From positions 84,376 through 148,375 of the forward strand of contig JAMDBD010000009.1 of assembly GCA_023484105.1 (NCBI GenBank): 64,000 nucleotides of DNA. Reading direction: 5' to 3'. Position 1 is the stretch's first letter. Every line of letters starts with the position of its first letter. This document shows positions 1 to 10,509 of this stretch, one piece after another. The stretch is from Thermoplasmatota archaeon. GTDB lineage: Archaea > Thermoplasmatota > Thermoplasmata > Thermoplasmatales > Thermoplasmataceae. A program made the translations under genes and the position numbers. The notes below the pieces were generated by a model, which was not told the origin of the DNA, did not search any database, and saw nothing but the letters and a program-made list of their open reading frames with translations.

Positions 1-2
1 AT

Positions 3-2384
3 CTTTATGTGGCGGATTACTCGTTGTTCTACAGTCCATCTGGATATTCCTATTCCACGGTCTCTATAATTAATACACATACAAACACCTATGTGAAAAG
101 CATAGATCTTTACAACAATAATGGGGAATCTGAATATAGTTCATCCAGTATAGTTTATGATGCTTCAACTGGTTACATCTATGTCTTTTCCAATCAGACA
201 AACTATTACTTTGCAATGATAAACCCTAACAATGACGCTGTTTCCTTTATCCTCTTCCTGCCCTTCCTGACCCCTTTCTCTTTCTCTTCCGTAAATATCC
301 CTATTATTGTTGATAACAGTCAGGGTAATTTTATACTTCTCCCACTTAATCTTTCATTTACAGGCAGTCCTGAGTTTATTATTATAGATGCGGCAAATCC
401 AGGTTCACAGGAACTGATTGATGTCAATGGGAATTCATTAGATGGGAATATCCTTTATGGGGCCACTTACTCTGGCAATTATATTTATTTTACATATTTT
501 GGCGGTAACGATTATGGAGGGATAATAAGTGTTACTTTTCCCACGTTCACACCCAATTCATTTCCATCGTTTAATTACGCTTCAGAATATGCAAATCCGA
601 ATAGTGAGTATACACCGTATAATATATCATTACAGCAGGATACCGGTAATATCATTTTTAGTATGCTCAACATAAATGGCAAGTCTTCAGATTCCAAGAT
701 AGATGCTCTTGCGCCTTCAACAATGAGCGTTTCTCACAGTATAAAAGTGGTTGGAAATGCCGGGCAGATCCAGTTTGATTCCAACCATGTAATTGTTCCG
801 GATTCTTCAGCAAATTATGAAACTGTATTGTTGATCGGCGCTTCGTCTATCTCCATTGACGGCCTCATACTCGACAGCCCATTTCAATCTCCTGTTGGTT
901 CTATATATAATCCGGATAACGGCTATCTCTATGTGTCAAACCCTGGTTCAGGTACTGTTACGGTCATATCACCAATCAATGATTCTTTGGTTGCGAGGAT
1001 CAATACAGGCGCCCTGACAGCACCTTCACAGATGGCTTTCAGTTCTGCAAACGATCATATCTATCTGATTTACACACATTCAAATAGAATAGGGATAATA
1101 AGCAACTATTCTTTTCTTGGAGACATATCATTATCTTATGGAGGTTCCAACTATTTTGCAACATCTATATCTTTCGATCCTGTAACAGGATTTATTGATA
1201 TTTCTGCAAACAGTAATTCCAATGGAGGCTTTTTCTCAGTGAACACAAATCTTCCTTTTGATGATGAAAGTGCTACATTGATTGCGTTGGAGCCTGCAGG
1301 AAGTGCTGAGGCAGTTTCTTATGACGGATATGCTGGTTTGTCCTATGGAATTTACAAAACCAACGGTAACGTTTACCTTTTGAATATTTCAAATACACAT
1401 TCAATTCAACTCTCTGGTATTTCAAATGCCGTTACAGGCGCTGTTTTTGATTCTCTCGACGGCTATCTCTATCTGGCCATAGGCTCTCAGGATGTGCTTG
1501 CAGTTTACACACAGAATTTTATCTACTTCAGCCAGATATATACAGGAAGTCAACCAGAGTTTCCGATTTATGATCCTGGTAACAACATTATATATGTTTC
1601 CAATTACGGCACAAGCAATATCACCGTTGTTAGCGGCGAATCTAACACAGTTCTGATAACCGTGTGGGTTGGCAATGGCCCTTCCGGATCTTCCTTTGAT
1701 CCCAGCAACGGGTATATTTACATACCAGATCAGCAGAGCGATAGAGTTAGCGTCATAAATGGTGGCTTCACATTCTTCTTTGGAAGGCCAGGTATATTTT
1801 ACAACGACCACGAGGTATTTGGGGGTGAACTGCAGAGTTATGGGTACACAGAATATATCCCTTCAGTCAGCTATGTATTTGCAGGTGGAGCCCTTATGGA
1901 GCTTACATCGAATTACAGATCGGCAAGTATCCTCACACACACTCCATTTACCGTGGAAAACCTCTCCGGTCACCTTTATCTATCAGGGATCTTCATTAAC
2001 ATGACAGGAGATCCATCGTCTGTGTCAGCATCCAGCCCGCAGCCAGTTTCCTTCAATATCGGAAGCAAGATCTCAAACGTTTCCTATGTTGGCCAGGAGT
2101 TTTATGTGTCAGATCTGTATAACAACAAATACCAGGCCATAGTAACGTCGGTATATCTGGAATACTATACCCTGAAACTTAATACAACATTTGCAGAGGC
2201 ATGGGACAACTCACTTTACAGTGAGTATAACGGAACATCTTCTAGCGCTCCTCCGGTATGGTATTTTAATAATATTCCAATGAAAGTATCTTTGAACGGC
2301 AATACCATTACTGTCAGTTTGTTGCATCCAGTGAATATTTATTCGGTGAGTCTCACTTACTACAAGGTGTATGTGGGCATTTAG
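3..2384 (+). CDS. YVTN-type beta-propeller surface protein, 5' truncated by window edge
   Basis: The frame is already open at the window edge (it reads LYVADYS), so the gene begins upstream and the GTG at 9 is not a convincing start. The visible part is rich in Ser, Asn, Tyr and Gly. It carries repeated blade-like units of the form 'YVSN...TVTVI....V..I..G..P....FDPSNGYIYI', typical of YVTN beta-propeller proteins. The last ~100 residues (from about residue 690) resemble the C-terminus of the next gene, including a 'VYLEYY..KLNTTF.EAWD' block. The two genes are therefore paralogues 9 bp apart, and this one may also start with a pilin-type segment outside the window. It is probably extracellular; its ligand is unknown. 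Confidence 0.8.
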   Translation, partial: LYVADYSLFYSPSGYSYSTVSIINTHTNTYVKSIDLYNNNGESEYSSSSIVYDASTGYIYVFSNQTNYYFAMINPNNDAVSFILFLPFLTPFSFSSVNIPIIVDNSQGNFILLPLNLSFTGSPEFIIIDAANPGSQELIDVNGNSLDGNILYGATYSGNYIYFTYFGGNDYGGIISVTFPTFTPNSFPSFNYASEYANPNSEYTPYNISLQQDTGNIIFSMLNINGKSSDSKIDALAPSTMSVSHSIKVVGNAGQIQFDSNHVIVPDSSANYETVLLIGASSISIDGLILDSPFQSPVGSIYNPDNGYLYVSNPGSGTVTVISPINDSLVARINTGALTAPSQMAFSSANDHIYLIYTHSNRIGIISNYSFLGDISLSYGGSNYFATSISFDPVTGFIDISANSNSNGGFFSVNTNLPFDDESATLIALEPAGSAEAVSYDGYAGLSYGIYKTNGNVYLLNISNTHSIQLSGISNAVTGAVFDSLDGYLYLAIGSQDVLAVYTQNFIYFSQIYTGSQPEFPIYDPGNNIIYVSNYGTSNITVVSGESNTVLITVWVGNGPSGSSFDPSNGYIYIPDQQSDRVSVINGGFTFFFGRPGIFYNDHEVFGGELQSYGYTEYIPSVSYVFAGGALMELTSNYRSASILTHTPFTVENLSGHLYLSGIFINMTGDPSSVSASSPQPVSFNIGSKISNVSYVGQEFYVSDLYNNKYQAIVTSVYLEYYTLKLNTTFAEAWDNSLYSEYNGTSSSAPPVWYFNNIPMKVSLNGNTITVSLLHPVNIYSVSLTYYKVYVGI

Positions 2385-2393
2385 GTGAAGTGA

Positions 2394-4457
2394 ATGGTCG
2401 GAATCAGGAAAGGGGTATGGACAGGCAAAGGGGATCGGGGAATCGCGGAGATAATAGGAACACTCCTTGTTTTTTCTATGGTTGTTGTCTTTACCACCGG
2501 ATTTGTTTTGTACTACGTTCCAACATCTGGGGCTAACAACGAAAGAGTATATATGTCCGAGGCGCTGAGCTCTATCAATGAAATGGCCAGCAAGCTTGAC
2601 AACTTCAACGGAAACCCTGGTTCAGGGATCACTCAGGAGATTCCCATGGGGATAACGGGTTCGTTCTTCTCGAAGGATTATAATACAGAAGCCGTTTTGT
2701 CCGGAAATTCAGGAAACTATCATCTTCAATACTCGCTTTCCCTTGGCATACAGCTAGAAGGATATAATCCGGGTAACCATAAGGGATATAACAGGGTGGT
2801 CGGCAACATAAACACAGGGGCTTCCGGCACTGATGGGATAGCCTTTGACAGCCAGAATGGCTATCTCTATGTTATAAATTACTATTCCAGCAATGTGAGC
2901 ATAATTGACGGGTCCACGAATCAGGTGGTTGGAACGATAAATAATCTACAGGGCAATCCTGTAGGGATAACCTACGATTCAGGTGATAACAGGGTATTTG
3001 TCTCTCTTCAGAATTCGGTATCTAATTCCTCGGGCTGGATAGCGGTTATAAATCCCTCCACCAACCAGTTACAGAACTATATAAAGACACCATATTTCCT
3101 ATATGGAATAACCTATGATCCTGAATCAGGTAGAATTTTTGCCTCTTTTACAAGTTACTATCTGAATGAGTATTACCCATACAATACTATATCTGGGCTT
3201 ATTGTCTATAACGCTTCGAGTGAAAGTTACTATGGTACAATTGCTCAGCCGGCATATAATTTTTCCACTGGTGAAATTACCATTCCTTCTTCAGTTTCAT
3301 ATGATCCCTCAAATGGCCTGATATACGTTGCCGGAGCTGTCCATATATGGGCAATAGATGGCGTCACTGATGTTCTTGTTAAAAAGATACCTATAAGCAG
3401 TCCATGGGTTGTTGCATTTGATTCCTTTAATGGAAACATATATGCAACGGCAGCTGAAACTACCAATCAGGCAGGTCTGTCTCCTGCTGGAGGTTCTTCT
3501 TACCAATATATCTACGTGATAAATGGGACAACTAACCAGATCGTCTCCAGCGACACTCTAACGGTGGGTGAATATCCCACTACCATGATCTATGATCCTG
3601 CCAACAGGTACGTGTATGCTGCCAACTATCAGACAGACACAATCATAGTCATTAACGGTGTGACCAACCAGATAATTGACAATATAACTGTGGGAAATGG
3701 GCCAGGTCCGGGTTTCAACTCACTTGCTTATGACAGTGCCAATGGGGAAATATACGTTTCAAACCTGAATTCAAACAACATAACAGCTATCGAAGGAAAC
3801 ACGGTTTTGAATGGAAAGGGATGGAAACTTAAAAATTCAGAGCTTCCACTCAGTGATGCCCTCTATGGGAACGGTTCCTTCTTTATCCTCGCTAATACGC
3901 AGTTTGTACCCTCAACGATGTACATGCTTGAAGACGGCACTCCATTGGCTATATCGAATGGACAGGGATTAAACACAGGAGGTTTGCCATTTGTCTTTAA
4001 TTCATCAGTAAGCGGTTTTGGAGGGCTGAGTGTTTCCATTCAATCGTTGAGGGCAGAGGGAGTCTCATATTCTACTGATCAAAATCTCATGGCACAAGTG
4101 CTGCTCCTTTCTCACGATGTAATGTCACTTGGCTATGGAGACATAGTTGAGATGCAGAACACTACTACGCATGAGTCTCTGCAGGTGCAGATACTTAATG
4201 TTTATCTGGATTCCTTTAACTACTGGATCAACAGTACTTACGCTTCGGTCTGGGATTATTCATATTACATTGCCACTCATCCATACACAACACTTTCATT
4301 CTATCAGGTAACATCAATGAGTTCCTGGTCATTTGACAACGGGCATATTTCTGTTGATTATTCTCCCGGAGTTTTATCGTTTCACAATACAGTTCCTATA
4401 ATACTATTCTCGATCAACATAGATAAATACACTTATTCTGCAACTCTTACAACATAA
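2394..4457 (+). CDS. Type IV pilin-like N-terminus fused to YVTN beta-propeller
   Basis: 687 aa. Residues ~14-45 form an archaeal type IV pilin signature: a basic stretch ending GDRG, then IAEIIGTLLVFSMVVV and a single hydrophobic helix. The likely class III signal-peptidase cleavage is between the Gly and the Ile. Residues ~135-480 hold beta-propeller repeats such as 'GIAFDSQNGYLYVIN' and 'AYDSANGEIYVSN', with repeated 'ING.TNQ' loops. The C-terminal ~110 residues match the C-terminus of the upstream paralogue. The protein is presumably assembled in, or anchored like, a pilus subunit with the propeller exposed for adhesion; that is inference. The gene follows the previous stop by 9 bp and is probably co-transcribed with it. 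Confidence 0.8.
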   Translation: MVGIRKGVWTGKGDRGIAEIIGTLLVFSMVVVFTTGFVLYYVPTSGANNERVYMSEALSSINEMASKLDNFNGNPGSGITQEIPMGITGSFFSKDYNTEAVLSGNSGNYHLQYSLSLGIQLEGYNPGNHKGYNRVVGNINTGASGTDGIAFDSQNGYLYVINYYSSNVSIIDGSTNQVVGTINNLQGNPVGITYDSGDNRVFVSLQNSVSNSSGWIAVINPSTNQLQNYIKTPYFLYGITYDPESGRIFASFTSYYLNEYYPYNTISGLIVYNASSESYYGTIAQPAYNFSTGEITIPSSVSYDPSNGLIYVAGAVHIWAIDGVTDVLVKKIPISSPWVVAFDSFNGNIYATAAETTNQAGLSPAGGSSYQYIYVINGTTNQIVSSDTLTVGEYPTTMIYDPANRYVYAANYQTDTIIVINGVTNQIIDNITVGNGPGPGFNSLAYDSANGEIYVSNLNSNNITAIEGNTVLNGKGWKLKNSELPLSDALYGNGSFFILANTQFVPSTMYMLEDGTPLAISNGQGLNTGGLPFVFNSSVSGFGGLSVSIQSLRAEGVSYSTDQNLMAQVLLLSHDVMSLGYGDIVEMQNTTTHESLQVQILNVYLDSFNYWINSTYASVWDYSYYIATHPYTTLSFYQVTSMSSWSFDNGHISVDYSPGVLSFHNTVPIILFSINIDKYTYSATLTT

Positions 4458-4616
4458 CCAGCAGTGCCAGAGATATTCTGCAGATTATATATATTGAATC
4501 GGCTCTTTATTCTCTTCTTGTATTTCTGATAGCGCTCAGTATTATTGCTTCAATTTATATATAAATGTATATGTGTTAATAAATCATAATTCACCGATTA
4601 CCAAGATTGCGTGTTT

Positions 4617-7600
4617 TTATTTTGGTTTATTTTTCTTCTGCTGTTGCATAATTACAACCCCTGCAATCAGAGCACCAACAATGACAACCGCTATTATTAC
4701 AATAAGAGCATAACCTGGCAGATGGAATCCACTGCTTTTGCTTGGGGGAGGTGGAGGAGAGACCTTGCTGGTTGTTGAAGAAAAGTAAATGTGAACGACA
4801 ACGTTGGAGCCGTTAACTATTACGGTACCAGATGAAGGGGCAACCGTATAGCCAGTTATATTGGTAATGGAGTATTTATAAGTTCCATTGAAATTGTTGG
4901 GAATCACTATGGATGATGTACTGTTGGAATATACGGTTCCAGCAAAATTGACAGTCCAGGTGACTCCAGAGGGTAGACCACTTTCTATGAATGTAACGTT
5001 ATATTGAACTGGAATGAAAGATATGCTTTCAGTGGCCGGTGCCCCATAGATTACAACTATTCCTGAGTTTGTAATCGGCATATACTCTGAGTTTAGAGAC
5101 CTCACTTTATACTCGTATGTTCCATTCGGAAGCTGGAATTCAATGCTACTATAGTAGGAAGTCTGGTAAAAGCTGGCTGTATTATTATATACGGTCACAT
5201 TCCATTCCACACTGGAAGATAACCCAGATTCGAGGAATCTTGCGGCATAATCATTGATGCCAAATTGGATAGTTTCAGATATGTTTTTTCCGTCTACAGT
5301 GATAGTTCCATTGCCCCTGGATGGCCAGTAATTAGTGTCAACATGCGGAATATAGTAGTTATAGGTTCCATTGGCCAGCTCCAGGGTTATGGTTACAGGA
5401 TTTGAAACAGTGGAGTTGTAAAGTGTTCCATCTATGTATATATACCATATGGCTCCAGCCGGTAGATTCGACTCAGAGAGAATCACATTATATACGAAGT
5501 CGTTGTAAGTTACACCAACTTTTTTACTTCCATTAAGTAAAATATTGTAAACAGGCGGAATCGCGTAATACGTGAAACCGGAAATAGAGTCATTAACTGG
5601 CATAATGACGGCCTGAACGCTTCCATTTTCAACACTCACTGAGGTGTTACTATGATCTGTGAAACCGATAATTCCATTTATATCATATTCCCAGTACACA
5701 CCTGACGGAAGCCCAGATTCCATTATGGTGAAGTTGTGGGTGAGGGAATGAAAGTGCAGGGTTATATTTGTATATCCCACCACTGAAGAATTCATGGAAA
5801 GTACGCCGCCGGTGTTATTTGAAACAAACGTACCGTTGAATAAAGGCACCATATAGAAGTAAGTCCCGTTTACCAGGTTGAGGCTAAATGAACCTGTACC
5901 ATTCGAATAGTACTGCAAACCGTCCAGCTCAATAGACCAGTCACTTCCTGCAGGCAGACCAGTCTCTCTGAAGGTTGTCTCTATGTAATTCTGGTAAAAA
6001 CGGACGCTGAAACTTGTGCTTTTTCCATTTATTGTGAAGAATCCAGATCTAACTAAAGGCAGATACCTTTTACCATGATAAATCACAGGATCAATGAAGT
6101 AATAATAAGTCCCATTTCCAAGCTGAGTCATAATGTTTCCAGTCGTGGCCGAACCAAAGCCGGCCGAGTAGGTGTATCCGTTTATATATAAGGTCCAGTC
6201 TACACCCGCCGGAAGACCAGTTTCATTGACAGAATATACAAACATTTCCGGTACGTAAGTCAGATTGACGACAGTGTAATTGGAATCAACATTAACTATC
6301 ATTGACCTCTGTACAGATATGAACCCATCCTGAGAAGAAAACCACGCTACATAAGATCCGTTGGTATCTCCAATAAACGTTACCAGCCCTCCATTTTCTG
6401 AGCTTTCAGTAAAATTTCCCTTCGACGTGTTTAAAGTGACTGAGTACTGAATGCCGTATGGCAGACCGTGTTCAAAGAATTGGATTTCATAGGGTTTCTG
6501 GCTGTTGGATGAAATTACCCCTGATGCAGTAGTTGATTGCGAAAATGACACATTGACCTCTTCAACTGTATTAGTTGTGGACAGGCTAAGAGAACCCGAG
6601 CCATTGGCTGTAGCAGAAAATCCTGCATTCGGTAAAACAGAATAAGAAATGGTGCTTACAGAACCATTCACTGTGAACACCACAGTATTATTATCGCTGA
6701 ACTGATGTATACTTCCAGCGGATGTGGTGACGTTGACTCCCCATGACATTCCTGATGGAAGACCCTTCTTTTCTATAAATTTGATATAATGTTTGTCAGG
6801 GACAAAAACCACTGGTTCTGAGTATGTGGATGAATTCAGATATATTGTCTTTGCAGGCAACTCTGAAACATAACCGCCAACAGAGGGAATACTGAAATGG
6901 TAAGTACCATTGGGAACCCGAAACAGAATTGAAGAGTTCTGTGACGTTTCCTCATGTCCAGACAGATTTACAGACCAATCTGGCATTGAGCCGTTAACCA
7001 CCGGAAGCCCTGTCTCCTTGAAATAAAGCAGATTGTACCGGTTTGTAAAGGAAATCATAACTTTGACATTCTCATTGCTGACGTTAACCTTGCCGTTTGC
7101 ATGCGAAGTGTAGTACCCCGCAGTTGGAGCTATAGAATAATTGTATGTTCCGTCAAGAAGTGCGAAGGTGATACTTGAATTGCCGGAAGTTTTATTTATC
7201 GCTAACTTACTCCCATTCCTTAGTTCCAGCGTCCAGGGTGTGGCATTTGGTAGACCGGTCTCATAGAATGTAACAGTGTGGTATTCTGTTGAAAAATAAA
7301 TGTCCTGAACATAATCAGCATTATCGACATAAATGCTTCCATTTTTAGGAGATGGAATAAATCCAGAAATGTTACCTATTGTAAAGGTATAATTCCTGCT
7401 GCTGTTAACGAAAAATACGATTGAATTTGTATCTGACCTTTTGGTTGTGTTGTTAAAGGTTACAGCCCATGGAGCATTATCAGTCCCTACATTAGGCAAT
7501 CCTCTTTCAAAGAAAGTTACGGTATATTTCCCAGTTCCTGAGGAACTTGCCAGTATTGGTGCAATACTGTGCAGGTGTAATTGAGAATTTCCTGAAAATA

Positions 7601-7694
7601 CGGATGTACCAGGTACTAGAAAAGCCAGTACTAAAAGTATGGATAAAGCAATTTTGATCCTTTGTTTCCTGCTTTTGAAGATTGTGTGTTCCAT
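4617..7694 (-). CDS. Membrane-anchored surface protein with 11 'ESGLP' repeats
   Basis: 1025 aa. There is a signal peptide at ~10-30 (basic start, then IALSILLVLAFLVPG). Eleven degenerate repeats of about 80-90 residues follow, each opening with a strand like 'YxVTFxExGLPxGxxWxV' and later 'NGTYxYxI...GYxxxxxxGxxxV'. A Pro-rich spacer (SPPPPP) precedes a C-terminal membrane helix (~995-1018) and a KKNKPK tail. Similar repeats occur next to thermopsin domains and in large surface proteins of Thermoplasmatales and Sulfolobales. I see no thermopsin catalytic domain here, so this looks like a structural or adhesive surface protein. Asn-X-Ser/Thr sequons are very frequent, which suggests heavy N-glycosylation. 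The adjacent divergent gene is a membrane glycosyltransferase. Confidence 0.8.
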   Translation of the reverse strand: MEHTIFKSRKQRIKIALSILLVLAFLVPGTSVFSGNSQLHLHSIAPILASSSGTGKYTVTFFERGLPNVGTDNAPWAVTFNNTTKRSDTNSIVFFVNSSRNYTFTIGNISGFIPSPKNGSIYVDNADYVQDIYFSTEYHTVTFYETGLPNATPWTLELRNGSKLAINKTSGNSSITFALLDGTYNYSIAPTAGYYTSHANGKVNVSNENVKVMISFTNRYNLLYFKETGLPVVNGSMPDWSVNLSGHEETSQNSSILFRVPNGTYHFSIPSVGGYVSELPAKTIYLNSSTYSEPVVFVPDKHYIKFIEKKGLPSGMSWGVNVTTSAGSIHQFSDNNTVVFTVNGSVSTISYSVLPNAGFSATANGSGSLSLSTTNTVEEVNVSFSQSTTASGVISSNSQKPYEIQFFEHGLPYGIQYSVTLNTSKGNFTESSENGGLVTFIGDTNGSYVAWFSSQDGFISVQRSMIVNVDSNYTVVNLTYVPEMFVYSVNETGLPAGVDWTLYINGYTYSAGFGSATTGNIMTQLGNGTYYYFIDPVIYHGKRYLPLVRSGFFTINGKSTSFSVRFYQNYIETTFRETGLPAGSDWSIELDGLQYYSNGTGSFSLNLVNGTYFYMVPLFNGTFVSNNTGGVLSMNSSVVGYTNITLHFHSLTHNFTIMESGLPSGVYWEYDINGIIGFTDHSNTSVSVENGSVQAVIMPVNDSISGFTYYAIPPVYNILLNGSKKVGVTYNDFVYNVILSESNLPAGAIWYIYIDGTLYNSTVSNPVTITLELANGTYNYYIPHVDTNYWPSRGNGTITVDGKNISETIQFGINDYAARFLESGLSSSVEWNVTVYNNTASFYQTSYYSSIEFQLPNGTYEYKVRSLNSEYMPITNSGIVVIYGAPATESISFIPVQYNVTFIESGLPSGVTWTVNFAGTVYSNSTSSIVIPNNFNGTYKYSITNITGYTVAPSSGTVIVNGSNVVVHIYFSSTTSKVSPPPPPSKSSGFHLPGYALIVIIAVVIVGALIAGVVIMQQQKKNKPK

Positions 7695-7796
7695 TTTAAT
7701 CCGTTGCCAGATATTTCAGCCAGCATACTTAAATGTTCTCCATCTGTATGCTTTAGCATTCTGACTTATAACAACTCTCAACCCTCATTACTAAAT

Positions 7797-9191
7797 ATGC
7801 AAGATCACTTTAAGATCATCACTTTTTATGATTCCATTTATACTGATCGCTTACAATGTGGGAGATTCTCAAACCTGCAATGTAAGAGGCTAAATGTACC
7901 TATAAGTTTTAATGGGCGATTTTTATATACAATTGAGAAATTGATATATCCATTCATTCTCCTTGCTATCCTCCTTGCAACAGTAATTTCTGCTCTTTAC
8001 TATCTTGTGAATGCTTATTATTCTTGTATTTATGTGCCTCCAGAATTCAATAATGGATATAGAGCAGATAACGTTACCATCCTGATTCCTGTATACAATG
8101 AAGATTTCAATAGATTTTCAAATGTTCTCAAAAGTGTTTCAAAGCAGGGTTCTCCGTTCATAGTTGTTGGCGACGGGGTGAATGGCAGATACAAGTGGAT
8201 CACAGAAGCTTTAGGCGGGACGTTTGTCACCTACCCTGAAAGAAATGGCAAGAGATATGCAATGCGTGTCGGAGTCTCTCAAGTGAAAACTGAATTCGTG
8301 ATGTTTGTTGACAGCGATGTGATAATACCTGAAAACACTGTCCGATCTCTCATAAAAAACTTCGGAGAACGTGTTGGAGGTGTGGGCCCTATGATAAAGA
8401 TTGTTGACAACGGAACCAAAATATCGAAGGGTTCGGAATTCGTTGAGAGGGCAAGGGAAGTTGTTTTGCGAGCAATGTCTCATAAGGGTAAATCCATAAT
8501 GTTGGACGGTCAATGTTCCATGTACAGGACATCTCTGGTCAAGGATTTCATCTGTTCTGATGAGTTTACCGGCCTTAAATTAATGGGTAAGCCAATAATG
8601 CTTGGTGATGACAGGCAGCTCACGTCTCACGTTCTCAGGAAAGGTTATCTTACCGTGCGTGATCCGCGAGTGAGAGTGGAGGTTCAGCCCAGAGAGCACT
8701 GGAGTGATTACTATAAACAGAACCTCAGGTGGTCGAGAGCTGGATGGTTTGCCTTTTTCCGGGATGTGAAAAATGGGACGGCTTCGAAAGCTGGTAAATT
8801 CTACACCTTTGAACTCACAATGACCTACATACTTCCAATTCTCCTGATATTTACAGCACTTATGAGGTATTTTCCGATCATCATTCAGTCTGCAACGTTT
8901 TCACTCTTTGTGCTTGTAAGGCCTGATATGCTGTATCTCCATACGATTATCTTCATGCACCATCTCGGCTTATTCTTCAGATCTGACAGGGCGTTCCTGG
9001 GTAGAATGGTACTTTCCTTCATATCGCTGTTCAGTACTGCAGTGTTTGGAATAGCAATTTCTTCTACTATGGATTATAAGAAAAAGATATCCTACTATTT
9101 TTCCGGTATGCTTGCTTTATTTCTTGTCTTCGTAGCCTATATCACAGGACTTCTGACCATATGGAAACAGTCGAAGTGGCTTACAAGGTAA
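7797..9191 (+). CDS. Membrane-bound family 2 glycosyltransferase
   Basis: 464 aa from the ATG at 7797. An upstream in-frame ATG at 7662 would lie inside the divergent surface-protein gene and adds a non-membrane, low-quality extension, so I prefer 7797. One N-terminal membrane helix (~45-67) precedes a GT-A domain. The domain starts 'VTILIPVYNED', has a DSD metal/nucleotide motif ('FVDSDVI'), a 'GDDRQLT' acid motif and a 'QNLRWSRAGW' segment equivalent to Q/RxxRW of processive GT2 enzymes (hyaluronan/cellulose synthase type). About four to five helices close the protein. It would move sugars at the cytoplasmic face into a surface polysaccharide or glycan; the substrate is unknown. Confidence 0.85.
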   Translation: MQDHFKIITFYDSIYTDRLQCGRFSNLQCKRLNVPISFNGRFLYTIEKLIYPFILLAILLATVISALYYLVNAYYSCIYVPPEFNNGYRADNVTILIPVYNEDFNRFSNVLKSVSKQGSPFIVVGDGVNGRYKWITEALGGTFVTYPERNGKRYAMRVGVSQVKTEFVMFVDSDVIIPENTVRSLIKNFGERVGGVGPMIKIVDNGTKISKGSEFVERAREVVLRAMSHKGKSIMLDGQCSMYRTSLVKDFICSDEFTGLKLMGKPIMLGDDRQLTSHVLRKGYLTVRDPRVRVEVQPREHWSDYYKQNLRWSRAGWFAFFRDVKNGTASKAGKFYTFELTMTYILPILLIFTALMRYFPIIIQSATFSLFVLVRPDMLYLHTIIFMHHLGLFFRSDRAFLGRMVLSFISLFSTAVFGIAISSTMDYKKKISYYFSGMLALFLVFVAYITGLLTIWKQSKWLTR

Positions 9192-9332
9192 AAAGGATAT
9201 TTCTTATTTAATGCAGAGAGCTACCACGTCATTTCAAAAGAAAACAGTTGTGGGAGATCTGAGCATGTTATCTGCTGTCCATAGTATATAGTTACTGAGA
9301 AAGTTAATATCTTTTTCAACCTTAACTAGACC

Positions 9333-10400
9333 ATGGTCAGTGAACCGGATCAGGGTAACTGGGATGAATGGACAGGCACGTCTGAAGAAGAACTAGAGAA
9401 ATATGCTGGTGCATCCCAGGCACTGATAAAGGTTTTTGGTGTGGGTGGCGGGGGATCTAACACCATCAACAGGCTGTTCAAGAAGGCGATACCAGGGGTG
9501 GATCTCATTGCATGCAATACGGACGCCAGACATCTTCGCAGAATAAGGTCAAATTATAAGATTTTACTTGGAGAAAACGTCACAAAGGGGTGGGGTACTG
9601 GCGGGGATCCAAGAGCTGGAGAGGCTGCTGCACGGGAATCTGAACAGGAGATCCTTAACTACATGCAGGGTGGTGAGATAGTTTTTGTTACCACTGGTCT
9701 TGGAGGAGGTACAGGCACTGGAGCTGCTCCAGTGATAGCATCAATCGCTAAGGAACATGGGGCGATCACAATCTCTGTCGTAACCATGCCGTTCGAAACG
9801 GAAGGTAAGGAAAGGGAAAGGAATGCACTGGTGGGCTACAGAAAACTCAAGCAGGCATCAGATACAGTAATTGCAATTCCCAATGAAAAGCTACTCAAGG
9901 TAAATCCTGATGTACCATTTGAACAGGGATTTGAGGCCATAGATGAAATAGTCATAAAGGCAATAAGCGCAGTAACTGAAGTGATTACCAGAACTGAAAG
10001 GATCAATTTGGATCTGAATGACCTCAAGGAGATAGTGAAAAACAGCAAGGAGGCAATGATAGGCATAGGTGTAGGTGAGGGGGATCCTGATAAACGTGCC
10101 TCAGAGGCGCTTAAAAACGCCATTAACTCCCCGTTTCTTGACGTTGACTTCTCTACAGCAAAAGGTGTCATACTCAATGTGACCGGCGGCACGGATCTTC
10201 AGCTGACCTCTGCAAATCATATTGTTGACGAAGTGAAGAAGTTAGTTGCAAATGACGCGAGGATTATTCTGGGCGTAGGGATTGATCCTGCCTTCGCAGG
10301 GAAGATACAGGTCACCCTTATAGTGACCGGGGTTCTTTCAGATGCATCCAAGAAAGGAGAGAATCTCGGTAATGACGACGAGGTCGACTTCATATCCTGA
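9333..10400 (+). CDS. ftsZ: Cell division GTPase FtsZ
   Basis: 355 aa. The Rossmann-like GTPase domain shows 'VGGGGSNT' (37-44), 'CNTDARHL' (~61-68) and the tubulin signature GGGTGTG (124-130) followed by AAP. The second domain contains the expected 'GVGEGD..RASEAL..A..SPF' and 'ILNVTGG.DL' segments. An acidic extension of ~25 residues precedes the GTPase core, and the C-terminus is short with no obvious FtsA/ZipA-type tail. FtsZ polymerises into the cytokinetic ring. A TATA-like AT tract and the ATG about 10 nt further on suggest a short or absent leader. Confidence 0.97.
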   Translation: MVSEPDQGNWDEWTGTSEEELEKYAGASQALIKVFGVGGGGSNTINRLFKKAIPGVDLIACNTDARHLRRIRSNYKILLGENVTKGWGTGGDPRAGEAAARESEQEILNYMQGGEIVFVTTGLGGGTGTGAAPVIASIAKEHGAITISVVTMPFETEGKERERNALVGYRKLKQASDTVIAIPNEKLLKVNPDVPFEQGFEAIDEIVIKAISAVTEVITRTERINLDLNDLKEIVKNSKEAMIGIGVGEGDPDKRASEALKNAINSPFLDVDFSTAKGVILNVTGGTDLQLTSANHIVDEVKKLVANDARIILGVGIDPAFAGKIQVTLIVTGVLSDASKKGENLGNDDEVDFIS

Positions 10401-10496
10401 CATTTTCTTTCCGCAGATTAAAAAAGATTTTTAATGTTCCCACAAATAACGGCAACGTAAATGGAATTCTACGGGATTGTTTTTATGCGCCTGAGC

Positions 10497-10503
10497 GGGG
10501 AGG
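10497..10503 (+). promoter_or_regulatory. Shine-Dalgarno for transketolase N subunit
   Basis: GGGGAGG lies 6 nt before the ATG at 10510. It is a clear Shine-Dalgarno in a window where many first genes look leaderless, and it fixes the start of the transketolase gene. It implies a leadered transcript. Confidence 0.6.
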
Positions 10504-10509
10504 AATGAG

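Noticed and set aside
7662..7796. Upstream extension of the glycosyltransferase
   Set aside because: It overlaps the divergent gene's start region and adds a low-quality segment; 7797 is preferred.
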